Source: Tuctoria greenei (taxonomy: Eukaryota; Streptophyta; Magnoliopsida; Poales; Poaceae). From it: DNA of 64,000 nt. Made by a program: the position numbers and the translations under genes. The stretch covers positions 162,276,929 through 162,340,928 of the forward strand of contig JAYESD010000009.1 in the NCBI GenBank assembly GCA_036927565.1. Direction: 5' to 3'. Positions within the stretch are counted from its first letter, which is position 1. Each line of letters opens with the position of its first letter. Of the stretch, positions 20,851 to 30,337 are shown piece by piece. The notes below the pieces were generated by a model, which worked only from the letters and a program-made list of their open reading frames with translations, had not been told where the DNA came from and ran no database searches.

Positions 20851-22848
20851 ATGGCTCACGACAAGAAGAACAAAGGAAAGGCTATCGCGAAACCGGCCGT
20901 GAAGAAGCAAAAACTGTCAAAGGAGGAGAAGAAGGCCTTGATGGCCTCTCGCACCGCCGAGGAGCGTGAGCGTGGCCGAGGAGGGTCGCTAAGGATCCGT
21001 GAGGCTCGTCCGAGGCAGCCTCCAGTGATCGACGACTCCGAGGCCGAAGAGGAGCCGGTTGAGCCTCTCGTCCGCCGGCGCTCAGCCCGGACATGTGGGG
21101 GTCCCACCGAGGACGCTCCTCGTCCGAGACCCACTACTGCCGACCGTCGTGAGGACAGGGAGGCTCAGCGTGCTATCTACGAGATGGACACCACTGTCCA
21201 TGTCGCTGAAGAAGTCCGATTGACCGACTACCGGAAGATGAAGGCCAAGCAGCTTTGCAAGCTCAGATGGAGTGTGCTGCTTGAGGAGTGGTACCCGCAG
21301 TCCCGAGAGGCTCTGGTAGACAGTCGCTTCTGGACGGTCACCCAGGAATCTCTCTACGAGACCTACAGGTGTCGAGGGCACAAGTTGTTTCAACACAACT
21401 ATCTGGATTGGGGTCAGCTGGCTTTGGCAGCAGGGACGAAGATCCGTCCTTACTTTGAGAGGTACCGAGGCTTGGTGGAGCTGATGGCATATGAGCAGAG
21501 TGCCTATGTGGAAGATTGGGTACGCGTCTTCTACACCACCCTCTATGTCTCTGAGGGCAGAAGGTCAATTGACTTCATGTTTATGGGTCAGCACTACCAC
21601 CTGACGAGGCAGACGCTGGGACAGTTGCTTGGAGTAGACTTGCACGACACCTGTGTACATGAGAGGGTCTACGGTCAGGCAGACCTGCCAAGGAGGCCGC
21701 TCACTGGAGGAGTGGCACCTGCTCTGGAGGAGATCCGATCACTGTTTGGAGCCACCTTCTCTCTAGACCAGCCGAGAGTACCGGCCTTGTTGACTCCAGC
21801 AGCGTGCATGGTGCACCTCGCCCTACGTCGCTCTCTCCTGCCGTGGTCCGACTATCTTGAGGGATTCACCAGCCTCCAGCAGACGATCCTGTTCTACATC
21901 ATGAACAGGATGGACTTTGACATAGTGGATGTCATCATTTGCGAGATGGAGGATGTAATCACAGATGGAGTGGGGATGATGAGGCAGCTCGTCTATGGGC
22001 ACTGGATCAGCTACATGTGCTACATGGTGGCTACTGACGGCACCGCCGTTCGAGACAGCTTTCTCACGGATGACAGTATCCCTCGTTTCAGCCACTACCG
22101 AGCTCCAGCTCCAGGGGACCGCCGCCTTGGCTGCCCTGTTGAGCGTCAGGTCAGGGCGATGCTCTCCGAGGAGGACTGGTCAGATCTGGAGAAAGAGGAT
22201 GAGCGACTAGCAGAGGCAGAGGCTCAGGGAGGAGACCACCAGCACATCTGGTCCGAGAGCGACACAGACGACAGTGTCGAGGAGTACTTCCCTCCTCCTC
22301 CTCCTTCACCGAGGCAGCACGATGAAGAGGCAGGAGGTTCAGCTGCTCCATCACCTCCTGTGTCCGAGGCACAGGTGTCACAACCGTCAGAACTATCGTC
22401 ACTTCTTCAGCAGATGATAGAGCAGCAGCGCCAGGACAGGCTAGCAGCTGAGCAGGCCAGAGCAGAGCAGGCTGCTCACCTGGCACAGCTTCAGAGGCAG
22501 CAGCAGGAGCTACAGCTAGAGATCGCCCGACAGAGGCGAGAGGATACGGATCGGTTCACCAACTTGGTCGATCAGATGCACCACCGTACCCTCGACCAGC
22601 AGCAGCAGACTCAGCAGGCTATGATGGGAATCCTGGGGTCGATCACCAACCTCTACACTCAGACCGGGATCGCCCTTCCACCTCAGCAGCCTGGACTGGG
22701 ACTGGCTCCAGGTGCAGCTCAGGTGTCTGCTACACCGATTCCTTCTATCAGCATGTCACCTCTTCTGGCACCCAGCGGACCGATCCACTCTCCTCTGCCA
22801 GTGACGACTCTGTTCCAGCAGACGCCGGCATCTGTGGTCAGTGCTTAG
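20851..22848 (+). CDS. Sirevirus env-like (third) ORF
   Basis: The chosen ATG at 20851 (context GCAATGGC) starts a Lys-rich N-terminus (MAHDKKNKGK) with nuclear-localisation-like basic runs and an RRRSART segment. Residues about 130-400 form a globular region resembling the plant 'putative transposon protein' (Transposase_32-like) domain often present in this position. An acidic region, then a Gln/Glu/Ala-rich coiled coil (about 520-590) and a Pro/Gln-rich tail follow. I see no convincing transmembrane helix or signal peptide, so envelope function is not supported. A TAG at 22846-22848 ends the frame, but the same phase stays open with proline-rich residues to TAG at 23017-23019, so the stop is probably secondary. 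Confidence 0.75.
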   Translation: MAHDKKNKGKAIAKPAVKKQKLSKEEKKALMASRTAEERERGRGGSLRIREARPRQPPVIDDSEAEEEPVEPLVRRRSARTCGGPTEDAPRPRPTTADRREDREAQRAIYEMDTTVHVAEEVRLTDYRKMKAKQLCKLRWSVLLEEWYPQSREALVDSRFWTVTQESLYETYRCRGHKLFQHNYLDWGQLALAAGTKIRPYFERYRGLVELMAYEQSAYVEDWVRVFYTTLYVSEGRRSIDFMFMGQHYHLTRQTLGQLLGVDLHDTCVHERVYGQADLPRRPLTGGVAPALEEIRSLFGATFSLDQPRVPALLTPAACMVHLALRRSLLPWSDYLEGFTSLQQTILFYIMNRMDFDIVDVIICEMEDVITDGVGMMRQLVYGHWISYMCYMVATDGTAVRDSFLTDDSIPRFSHYRAPAPGDRRLGCPVERQVRAMLSEEDWSDLEKEDERLAEAEAQGGDHQHIWSESDTDDSVEEYFPPPPPSPRQHDEEAGGSAAPSPPVSEAQVSQPSELSSLLQQMIEQQRQDRLAAEQARAEQAAHLAQLQRQQQELQLEIARQRREDTDRFTNLVDQMHHRTLDQQQQTQQAMMGILGSITNLYTQTGIALPPQQPGLGLAPGAAQVSATPIPSISMSPLLAPSGPIHSPLPVTTLFQQTPASVVSA

Positions 22849-23049
22849 CTTCCTCCAGCTCCAGCTCCACCGGCGCCTCCTGTACCTGCCACCTCCTCTC
22901 CAGCATCGATAGCGGACCCCCCAGCTCCCTCCGCTCCAGCGGCTGCGACCGGCGACTCCAGCTCCGACGACAGCGATGGTGACCAGTTCGTCATCGCACC
23001 TAGCTCTCAGGGTCAGTAGGCTCTCGGATCCCTTTTTGGTGTCTTGATG

Positions 23050-23369
23050 CCAAAGGGGGAGAAGAGGTAGAGGAGTCAGGGGGAGTAGTATCTCAATCTC
23101 AGGGGGAGTTTATATTTCTATCTATATTCTTTGTATTCTTGTGTGCTTGAGTACTTTTGTAATATTAATTAAGCACTTTTACACTTGTGACATTTGCTTA
23201 TGTTATTAATCGATTAAGCTTTTCGCGCCATTAATTTCATTTGATTTCTACAAGCTCAATGTGTCTTATCTTGTATTCATTGCATATCTATTTGAGTATT
23301 GTACCATCAAATTCATTACTATTGCGCTTTAAATTATTGTGTTGTCATCAATCACCAAAAAGGGGGAGA
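23050..23369 (+). other. Multiple polypurine tracts before the 3' LTR
   Basis: Four purine runs: 'aaagggggagaagaggtaga' near 23052, 'tcagggggagtag' near 23077, 'tcagggggagttt' near 23099, and the proximal 'aaaaagggggaga' at 23357-23369, one base before the LTR. Repeated upstream tracts are a described Sirevirus signature. Confidence 0.85.
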
Positions 23370-23370
23370 T

Positions 23371-24721
23371 TGAAAGCATCTAGGCCCCATGAGGTACGGT
23401 TTCAGTGATTAATGACAACCATTCGATTTTACTAATGAATTTGTGAATGCAAGGTCCCAATAATCACTCAATCAAATGAAATCAAAATGACATTGGAGAC
23501 CCATATAAAATCAACCTTAAGTTCAAATCAATCACATGAAGACAAGAAGTGAAAGCTCTAAATTGACATCATTCAATGCTTGAAGATTATCAGAACAACA
23601 ATTCAAACAAGTGTCAAAGAGTTCCCATGTTCAAATTCCAAAAGAACAACTCAAAACAACTCGAAGTCAACAAGATGAACCCACCAGACCATCCGATGAT
23701 CTTAGAGATGACTACATCGGTCGAGTTGTGTCAACAGAAGAAGAAGACCTCAGAGCAAAGCACTCACCGAATCATCCGATGTGTGGCTCAGCTACATCGG
23801 TCCATCAGTACAGTTTGGAACATAATTGGACCAAGTGAAGCACCGGATCATCCGATGTACAGAAGTATAAACATCGGTTGATTACTCCAGTAAGCATTAA
23901 GGTTGAGTCAACTCTGGAGGAAGAGCCACCGGATCATCCGACGATGAAGATGAAGCTACATCGGTCTAACAACGGTCATATCTGACACCATGACGTCAGC
24001 CAACTTAATTAGACCGATGATAACAAAGGGGGAGACATCAGATCATCCGATGTGTACAATAAAGTTCTGTCAGCCTACTTTTCCAATGGCTATTTCGGGG
24101 AGGTTGGCTTTAAATACCCCCAAAACCAGTCATTACGAGAAGTCTTGACACTCAGAAGCTAACAACACATCCAAGAGCACTCAAGACTAAGAGCTTACAC
24201 TTCTACACCCATTAGATCATTTGTATAGGCTAGATCTAGCTAGAGAAAAGCTTGTGTGCGTCCATTCTCTGTGATTGGAGTCTCTAGACTAGTGAGAGGT
24301 TGAAGAGATCCTTCCGGAGCTTGCCAAGGTGTGTGTGGAAGCCCGGAAGATCAAGGATTGTACAAGGCTTGAGCTCCACCTTGCCGGAGATGGCGAACGG
24401 AGAAGAATAGTGAAGACCCCCTTGTCTCAGTGACTTGGGAGTGGCAAAACCCTTTGGTGGGTGCCACAACGTGGACGTAGGAAGATCCTTGTGATCTTGC
24501 CGAACCACGGGATAAACTTCGTGTCTCCGTGTCCTTTGAGTGTTTGCATCCCTCTCCCTCCTTTTTACATTTATGCAATCTTCATTCCGCAACTTAAATT
24601 TACGTTGATTGCATAGATTAATCGCATAGGGAATTGGGCTTTTATGTCGTTAGTTTTTAATTACCTTAAAATTTGAAAGAAAGCCCAATTCACCCCCCTC
24701 TTGGGTGTTTCGATCCTTACA
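23371..24721 (+). repeat. Sirevirus 3' LTR (1351 bp)
   Basis: Matches 4747-6087 end to end, with a 9-bp insertion near 24004 and scattered substitutions. Followed by GTGTG at 24722-24726. Confidence 0.93.
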
Positions 24722-24726
24722 GTGTG

Positions 24727-24999
24727 CATGAACTATTGAAATGGTGTGCTGAATGTTCATACTATTTCATTGAACAATAATTAAATTTGAAATAAAAGTT
24801 CACTGGTTCTTATTGGAGTGGGGAGGCATGTTGCAAACGCTTTTCGACTGTGTGTCAAAGTTCATGCAAAAGTTATTGCATTCACTATTCCTGGCATCAA
24901 CATGCGAAGGTGAGCTCACTCTAAGTATCCCTAGTCTATTTTAATCTTTACAACACGACCCAATAGAGGGTAATATGTGGTGTTGAGAGGTGAAGGAGC
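24727..24999. other. Flank of Sirevirus insertion, no gene seen
   Basis: Continuation of the pre-insertion DNA from 4741. AT-rich, no convincing ORF or repeat boundary. Confidence 0.4.
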
Positions 25000-25935
25000 T
25001 TACGATCGATGTTCTCAAAAGGAGCAATTAACCTTAATAATTTTCTCTCGATAGTGAAAGAAGGGTAACAGAGTTCTGTACTCTGAGTACTAAACATACG
25101 GGACCCGACGGTACTTGACCACTGCGCGGTTATGGACTGAAGCTAATCTCCAATCGAGGAGGGACCCGTCACCAACACCACGGTCACGCGAGGTTGGAGT
25201 ATTTTACACGCCCAAGTCCCGACCGTGAGGTCGGGCGAACGATTCCTTCCGGGCTCGAGCCCAAGTGAGGTAGGTAGTTGGGGACATTTATAATGGACGA
25301 TGGGTGCTAACTTCGGCAGGGGGAAGCACTCTCGATGTGACCCGTTACAGGATAAGCCTGACACCCATCCCACCCGTCATCAGAAGGGCGGTAACTTCAT
25401 CATGAATACTTGCCTTAACGATCACGAAGAAGCCAAGATGGAAGCTTCTGACAAAACTGGATACATAGAATGAACACTGTAAAACTGGACTCACTATGAG
25501 TAATATCGGATAGATAGGGCCGCCTTGCCCTCCTATAAAAGGACTCCCAAGGCCTTCAACGGGGGGAGGGGATTCACTCTGTATTCTCGATTACTATATG
25601 CATTTTACTTTCCGCATTTCCTTATGCACTTTTTCCTTTGCTGCTCTTACACCCTTTTCCTTTGACACACTTGCGTTTGTGTTTTAATTTCTTACGCCCG
25701 TGTGCGTTTACTTTTACGCATTACATTCGTACGATGTTCTTACATTCTTAGAGTTCATATACTCGAACCAGACCCGCTTGTAATCTGTTCTCTCATCTTT
25801 TGAGCTAACAAAGATCACAGAAGACTCTCGCTGGACGTAGGGCCTTTTTTGCCTGAACTAGGATACATCTCTTGTTCTTTGCAGGCTAGTCATACGGAGA
25901 CAAACGTGATTAAATATTTTTGACTAGTCGATTTA
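25000..25935 (+). mobile_element. Probable solo LTR or LTR fragment of unknown family
   Basis: LTR-like features without coding sequence. A TATA box (TATAAAAGG, 25534-25542) is followed about 35 bp on by 'ggattcactctgtattctcg', as at an LTR transcription start. A pyrimidine-rich transcribed part follows, then 'cttgtaatctgttctctcat' and 'gcaggctagtc' near the end. I could not fix TG...CA ends or a target duplication, so the limits are approximate and the family is unassigned. Confidence 0.4.
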
Positions 25936-26099
25936 CAAAACGCCCACAAAGGGTGACATGTGAGATGCATATGTTAGGACCACAGCGGTTCAGACCACAT
26001 CGACATCACTTAAAAGGTTTTTGCACATGAAAAAAGTTAATGAAACTAAATTATACAGATGAACAAAGATCATGTAACTAGAATAACCCTACTCTGTCG
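25936..26099. other. Unassigned spacer
   Basis: No gene or repeat recognised. Confidence 0.3.
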
Positions 26100-26291
26100 T
26101 CATCTCAACAGGCGAGCGGTTGAAAGGTCAATATGTATGGACTGCAGATGTGTTGCAAATCTGCATGGCCATCTAGGAAATTTATATATAAGTCCAGAGG
26201 CACAACACATTTGAGACTATGCAGCAAAGTTCTTTTTGTGATTTCGCACAACATATACACAGATCAATATGCCATTAAAGTGGGGGGGGTA
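26100..26291 (-). other. 3' flank of a third cysteine-rich peptide locus (copy C)
   Basis: Clear similarity to 3265-3430 and to 85-320: 'ggtcaatatgtatgga', 'tatatataagtccagaggcac', 'gagactatgcagcaaagttct', 'cacaacatatacac'. The coding part that should follow at higher coordinates is missing, replaced by a CACTA end and an SNF2 fragment. Confidence 0.65.
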
Positions 26292-26650
26292 CACTACTAC
26301 AAAACCACTTATTACAGGTGCCTCGTTTTTCAAACACGGGCGATCCGTAAAAAAATATGACTGTGATGATGAATGATACAATAACCGTGCAATTTTTAAT
26401 AAACAATCGTCTAGGTAAATACATGATTTTCACAAGAGACTATTTATAAAAAAACCGCCTGGACTGTTACAAACATCACAGGCGGTTTTTAATAAACTAT
26501 CGGCTGGGTAAATACATGATTTTCACGAGTGGCTATTAATAAAGAATCGTCTGTACTGGCTCAAACATCACAAACGGTTTTTAATGAACAACTCACTGGG
26601 GTAAGACATTGTTTTCACAGGCTGCTATTAATAAAGAACCTCCTATGATG
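26292..26650. mobile_element. CACTA transposon left end (truncated)
   Basis: Starts CACTACTACAAAACC at 26292, a canonical CACTA terminus. Subterminal units related to 'acaggcggttttta' follow, many degenerate ('acgggcgatccgt', 'acaaacggttttta', 'caaccgt'). No matching right terminus (TTTGTAGTAGTG) was found up to 28700, so the element is truncated or its right end is destroyed. It leads directly into an SNF2 gene fragment, suggesting gene capture. Confidence 0.7.
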
Positions 26651-27103
26651 CTAATGGCTTGCCTTCCAACTCATGAAGCTCTTGTCAAGCTAATCCCTTC
26701 ACAACAAGCTCTTGTAGATGCAAGTAACACCCGAGACTCATCATTTGAATTGTTGAAAGCTTCAATTGAAGCCTGACGATATCTTGGAAGGATTTTCTCA
26801 TCCCTTTGAAGGATTTCTTTCCCTTCTCTCTATTTGAAAAACTTACGAAGATGCTCCTTTATCAGTTCTAATGGCTGAATATATTGACTAAAAATAAGTA
26901 CCTTCTCTCTCAGTGCTTCACATAAGCGATGCAGCCAATAACTTCAATAACAAATCTTGTTTTTACCCCTTCATAGGGATTTGACCTTAATCTTTCAAGC
27001 ATTGATTTATCAATAAGTGAAACTTACTCATTAAACATATTAATGGCAATTGCAAGCGAAGGGTGTGTCGAAGCTAACGAAATCACATATTCATGTTTGA
27101 AGT
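26646..27103 (-). pseudogene. SNF2-family helicase C-terminal fragment (CLSY/DRD1-like)
   Basis: The minus strand encodes helicase C-terminal motifs of plant CLSY/DRD1-type SNF2 remodellers. In order: HEYVISLASTHPSLAIAI, MLERLRSNPYEGVKTRF, EKVLIFSQYIQPLELIKEHL, then RYRQASIEAFN, and motif V-like RVLLASTRACCEGISLT. The frame carries stops (one where a Trp is expected after KFFK, one after TRAS), a small frameshift near 26930, and a loss of about ten codons before VGRQAIS. The fragment is a dead, intronless-looking piece of a remodeller involved in RNA-directed DNA methylation. It sits behind a CACTA end, so transposon capture is the simplest explanation. Subfamily assignment is from memory of the motifs. 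Confidence 0.75.
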
Positions 27104-27171
27104 TAACATGCCGGTGACCAACTTCTAACATGAATATGTGATTTTGTTAGCTTCGACACACCCTTCGCTTG
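27053..27171. repeat. 52-bp inverted repeat (hairpin) in the SNF2 fragment
   Basis: Left arm 27053-27104 and right arm 27120-27171 are reverse complements at 50 of 52 positions, separated by a 15-bp spacer. The left arm is SNF2 coding sequence (HEYVISLASTHPSL region, minus strand); the right arm is an inverted copy of it. A transcript would fold into a long, nearly perfect stem. Confidence 0.92.
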
Positions 27172-27194
27172 TAACTACTATTAACATATCTGAT

Positions 27195-27383
27195 GAGAAA
27201 GCTTCACTTATTTACAACTACTTTCATTTATTTCACGATATTCGTCCCATAAGCCAGCAAAATTAAACATTCTAATGAAATAATTCAACAATAAATATGT
27301 ATTACCTGCTAAACAAAATAAATTGTTCTGCTGAAATAATTCAACAAGAAATACTTATTAGCTACCATTTTTGATTTATTCAC
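27195..27383. repeat. AT-rich ~105-bp repeat, block C
   Basis: Roughly two degenerate units ('cgatattcgtcccataagccagcaaaattaaacattctaatg...', 'attacctgctaaacaaaataaa...') of the family at 2335 and 4145. This marks the upstream flank of the third CRP copy. Confidence 0.65.
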
Positions 27384-27385
27384 TA

Positions 27386-27706
27386 CTCTCTCCGTCCTAT
27401 CTCAACTCTATTTTTAAATTTGGTCAAACATGTGTTTGACCAATAATTTCTATATATTCTACTCCCTCAATTTCAAATTACTTATCACTCTCTAGTTCAT
27501 TTTTGAAATAGAGAGTGATAAGTAATTTGGGATGGAGGGAGTATTAAGCTCAATAACATCTAAATTCTAAATTATGAAATTATTTTTCATGATGAAACTA
27601 AAAGTACAATTATTATATTATTAAAGTTGATTGAAATGACATAAATCATTAATCAAAGATGGATTTGACCAAACCTAGAAATGAAGTTAAGATCAGACGG
27701 AGATAG
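27386..27706. mobile_element. Stowaway-type MITE, host of a second MITE
   Basis: Left terminus 'ctctctccgtcctatctcaa' and complement of the right terminus 'ctatctccgtctgatcttaa' match. TA occurs at 27384-27385 and 27707-27708. Length is 321 bp including the nested 80-bp MITE, about 239 bp without it. Confidence 0.75.
27462..27541. mobile_element. Nested Stowaway MITE (80 bp)
   Basis: Nearly perfect fold-back: 'ctccctcaatttcaaattac' pairs with the complement of 'taatttgggatggagggag'. TA target duplications are at 27460-27461 and 27542-27543. It lies inside the larger MITE. Confidence 0.88.
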
Positions 27707-27708
27707 TA

Positions 27709-28132
27709 TTATCTTCCTCTTATACCTATCGAGTGAGGTGATGACACAACCCTTCCAAATTGAATGGTGTTTGACGCTAAAATTGCCAGCACACAGTAGC
27801 GGCCTAGCAGATGCTAGCTCGTTTCTAGGCCCCACATTGCAGGCTGCCTCTAGCTAGCATATGGTAGATTTTCTTCAAAGTCAGTGGGATTGGCCAAAAA
27901 CATATATATTTTTTACGAGTAAAATGCACAAAGTCGTATGAACTTGTACAATTGTACCATTTATGTCCACAAATCTCTATTTTACATTTTTACATACTTG
28001 AACTTATACACATGTGTCATTCAGATCAACAAACATTAGTTATAGGCGCATGAAACTTTTAAATTAAATGCTGCACTGCAGGTATATTCCTATTCAACGA
28101 TGTGGCTAAGATTGTTATGGTCCTAACATATA
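27709..28132. other. Unassigned region
   Basis: AT-rich DNA. Part of it ('gtaaaatgcacaaagtcgtatgaacttgtac' through 'acatgtgtcattcag') resembles 4613-4720 ('gtaaaacacattagggttac...'), suggesting a dispersed repeat. No gene seen. Confidence 0.35.
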
Positions 28133-28214
28133 CTACCTCTGTTAATTTTTATTTGACGTTTGTTATCTCAAAACCAGACTAACTACCATCAAATAAAAAG
28201 CAAAAGATGTGGAG
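28133..28214. mobile_element. Possible Stowaway-type MITE (82 bp)
   Basis: TA-flanked (28131-28132, 28215-28216). Left 'ctacctctgttaatttttat' resembles the complement of the right end 'ctccacatcttttgcttttt'; inner parts 'ttatttgacg' and 'catcaaataa' also pair. Termini are more degenerate than in the other MITEs. Confidence 0.6.
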
Positions 28215-28228
28215 TACATTCCACATGA

Positions 28229-28732
28229 AGATATCAAATTTTCGCATGAATTCAATGAGGTAAACCTTTGATTTTACTCAAAACATAATTTTCTTCAAAA
28301 GAATGACTGTAAATTTATTTTTCTTCGAGATTGAGATTCTATTCCGTGTTTGTATGTCTTACGTGGCCATATATATGTTTTGGGGAATTTTTGAATATAT
28401 CACATTTTCGTGGGAATTCAAAGGGGTTAGCCTTCGATTTTACTCAAAATGTAATTTTCTTCAAAAGAATGACCATAAATTCATTTTTCTTCAAGATTGA
28501 GCTTGTATTCCATGTTGTATATGTCTTACGTAGACATACATATGTTTTGGAGAATTTTCAAAGATATCAAATTTTCGCGTGAACTTAAAGGGGTTAGCCT
28601 TCGATTTTACTCAAAACGCGATTTCTTCAAAAGAATGACCATAAATAAATTTTTATATGAGACCAGGCTTGTATGATGTTGTAGATGTATTACATAGTCA
28701 TACGTAAGTTTTGGAGAAGAGTCGAAGATATC
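28229..28732. repeat. ~165-bp tandem repeat, about three copies
   Basis: Units beginning near 28231, 28395 and 28563 share 'atatcaaattttcgcgtg', 'gattttactcaaaa', 'tcttcaaaagaatgacc', 'ttgtattcc' and 'tatgttttggagaa'. Identity is moderate. Open frames across it are not conserved between units. The last unit ends where the inverted Tat LTR begins. Confidence 0.75.
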
Positions 28733-29578
28733 TGTCGAAGTACAGCAACGATACTTCCCCCGGTACTACCAAATGTAGCCTGTGGAGGTTCTTATTTTGG
28801 TTGGGACGCGCAGAGATCAGAATCAAGACGGTGACACAAGAGATTTACGTGGTTCGGGCCGCCTGAGCGTAACACCCTACTTCACGGGGTTTGTGTTGTT
28901 GTATTGAGTATGTCTGTGGCACTCATGTGCGGTTAGCTTTTTTTTCCTCTCTGTATCGTGCGGCACAATCCTTTTATAATCTAAGGACCGACCGTTACAA
29001 AGTTTGCCTGGCCTGACATGTGGCCTCGGCGTATTTAATGGCCTAATACGCTGTCTATGGGTATTAAGCGTGGTTAATTGTGTGATAACGTGCCTCAATG
29101 GCTGCGTTACCCCTATTAACAGTGCACTGATCGTGTGTCAATAATATAGCATTAATGACACGTAATCAATTCTTGTAACTGCCGCTTTAATAGTCTCTTG
29201 AATGTCCGTGCTAAAGGAGATCTGCCCACGTTCCTGTTGGTGGTGTAGGTCCGGTGGCTCCACACGTGGCAGCTCCAGTGCTTCCTCTTGCGAGAAGGTA
29301 GGTCCGAGGCTATTGTACACGTGGCGGCACCGGGGCTTCCCTCTGCTGGGGGTTAGGTCCGGGGTCTTTGTACACGTGTTAAAACTAGAGCTTCCCTATG
29401 TTGGGAGTTTAGCTTCGGTCTTACATTACACGTGTCAACCCAGGAACTACCCATATGAGAGAAGCACGTCCAGTGCAATGTGACATGTGGGGCCTCAGAA
29501 GGCCTTCAACTCTGACGGGTGGAACTCTCTTGCACTTCTTGCGGTATCGTGGGGTACTCGGTACGCAAGGTACGGACA
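28733..29578 (-). repeat. Tat-type Gypsy LTR, minus orientation (846 bp)
   Basis: Reverse-complement counterpart of 30250-31101. On the minus strand it starts TGTCCGTACC and ends CTTCGACA. It has a minus-strand TATA box (ATTATAAAAGG, 28970-28980) and five ACACGTGT-like sites. The minus-strand sequence just upstream (about 29579-29593, 'ggcctgggggccac') resembles a polypurine tract, so this may be the 3' LTR of a minus-strand element whose body is mostly gone. Confidence 0.82.
29262..29490. repeat. ~55-bp repeat with ACACGTG motif (left Tat LTR)
   Basis: ACACGTGG/ACACGTGT/ACATGTGG at 29262, 29317, 29372, 29428 and 29483, a spacing of 55-56 bp. Flanking text such as 'gtaggtccg' and 'ctccagtgcttcc' also repeats. 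CACGTG is the G-box core bound by plant bZIP and bHLH factors. Confidence 0.85.
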
Positions 29579-30249
29579 GTGGCCCCCAGGCCCACCTCTG
29601 GGAGAAATCCTTTGGGTTAAGTTATTCTACTGGAGGTGGGGCCATCCTCGATTTCCGTGATTCGACTTCAAAGTCTTTTGATGTGCCGTTGGGGCGATGG
29701 TCCGAGATTGAACCATCAACGCATGGCTTGTTATGAATGCGGCAGATTAGATCTTTGAGTGCGGATCTCATGCAATTGAAGGTCGCCAGTTCCCAATACC
29801 AAAACTGTATCGGTTCCGCGTGCCTTGTCAGGGTGCCGCCTTTGGGTTTCCCGCCGCTCATCATGACAACAGTTCGCCTAGGGTAAGGACCTCGATCTCT
29901 TCGTCGGGGTGGCCCCGGGCCCATTCATCATTGACGTGGTAGACTTTTGAAAAGTGATTTCGCTCTTGCTGTGGTTTCCATCCAAGCACTGCAGAAGCTT
30001 ACTTAAGAAGGAAAGTGTGCACGGTTTGATGACTCTTTACGCTTTCGATCAAATTTGTGCTCAGAGCCTCCCAAACTCCGCCTAGCTTTCCCTTCATTTG
30101 CTCCGCTTTGCCGCGATGGAGTTGGGTCTTCCCAAGAGCCGCCTCAATAGCAATGATGATCTGATGAAGGTCCGAACCTATATGGGGTGGTCCAGTGATT
30201 CCTTCAGCCACTTGATCCGCACTGGCAAGCTCCCGTTCAAGAAGGAGCG
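29579..30249. other. Spacer between the two Tat LTRs
   Basis: 671 bp unique in this window. A short plus-strand frame (ATG at 30116, MELGLPKSRLNSND...) runs into the right LTR, and minus-strand frames exist at 29622-29924 and 29999-30211. I recognise no domain in any. It is probably the 3' internal remnant of the minus-strand Tat element. Confidence 0.4.
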
Positions 30250-30337
30250 TGTCGGTACCCTACGTACCGGTTACCCCACGATACTGCAACAAGAGTAAGA
30301 AAGTTCCACCCGTCAGAGTCGAAGGCCCTAGCTGGTC

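Larger units (their letters stand above)
4747..24721 (+). mobile_element. Sirevirus-type Copia LTR retrotransposon, interrupted by a nested Gypsy element
   Basis: Bounded by LTRs that start TGAAAGC and end CTTACA, with target duplication GTGTG at 4742-4746 and 24722-24726. Order: 5' LTR, Met-tRNA primer site, gag, protease-integrase-RT-RNase H (Copia order), a third env-like ORF, multiple polypurine tracts, 3' LTR. The third ORF, the repeated 'cagggggag' polypurine signature and the CATCGG palindromes in the LTR are hallmarks of Sireviruses. A 7926-bp Gypsy insertion (8155-16080) splits gag. Without it and its target duplication the element is about 12 kb. Pol has at least one in-frame stop and one frameshift, so this copy is not autonomous. 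Confidence 0.92.

Noticed and set aside
24284..24592. Minus-strand open frame in the Sirevirus 3' LTR (also at 5650-5958)
   Set aside because: It lies entirely in the LTR, antisense to the element, with no domain. It is shared by both LTRs only because they are copies.
24990..25935. Full LTR retrotransposon at this site
   Set aside because: Only promoter-like LTR features are seen. There is no primer site, coding region, partner LTR or clear target duplication, so only an LTR fragment is claimed.
27053..27171. A microRNA gene
   Set aside because: The stem is long and almost perfectly paired from a recent inverted duplication of coding sequence. Without small-RNA data, a defined miRNA/miRNA* cannot be claimed.
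30098..30298. Plus-strand frame MELGLPKSRLNSND... in the Tat spacer
   Set aside because: It runs across the LTR boundary at 30250, has no recognised domain, and is short.
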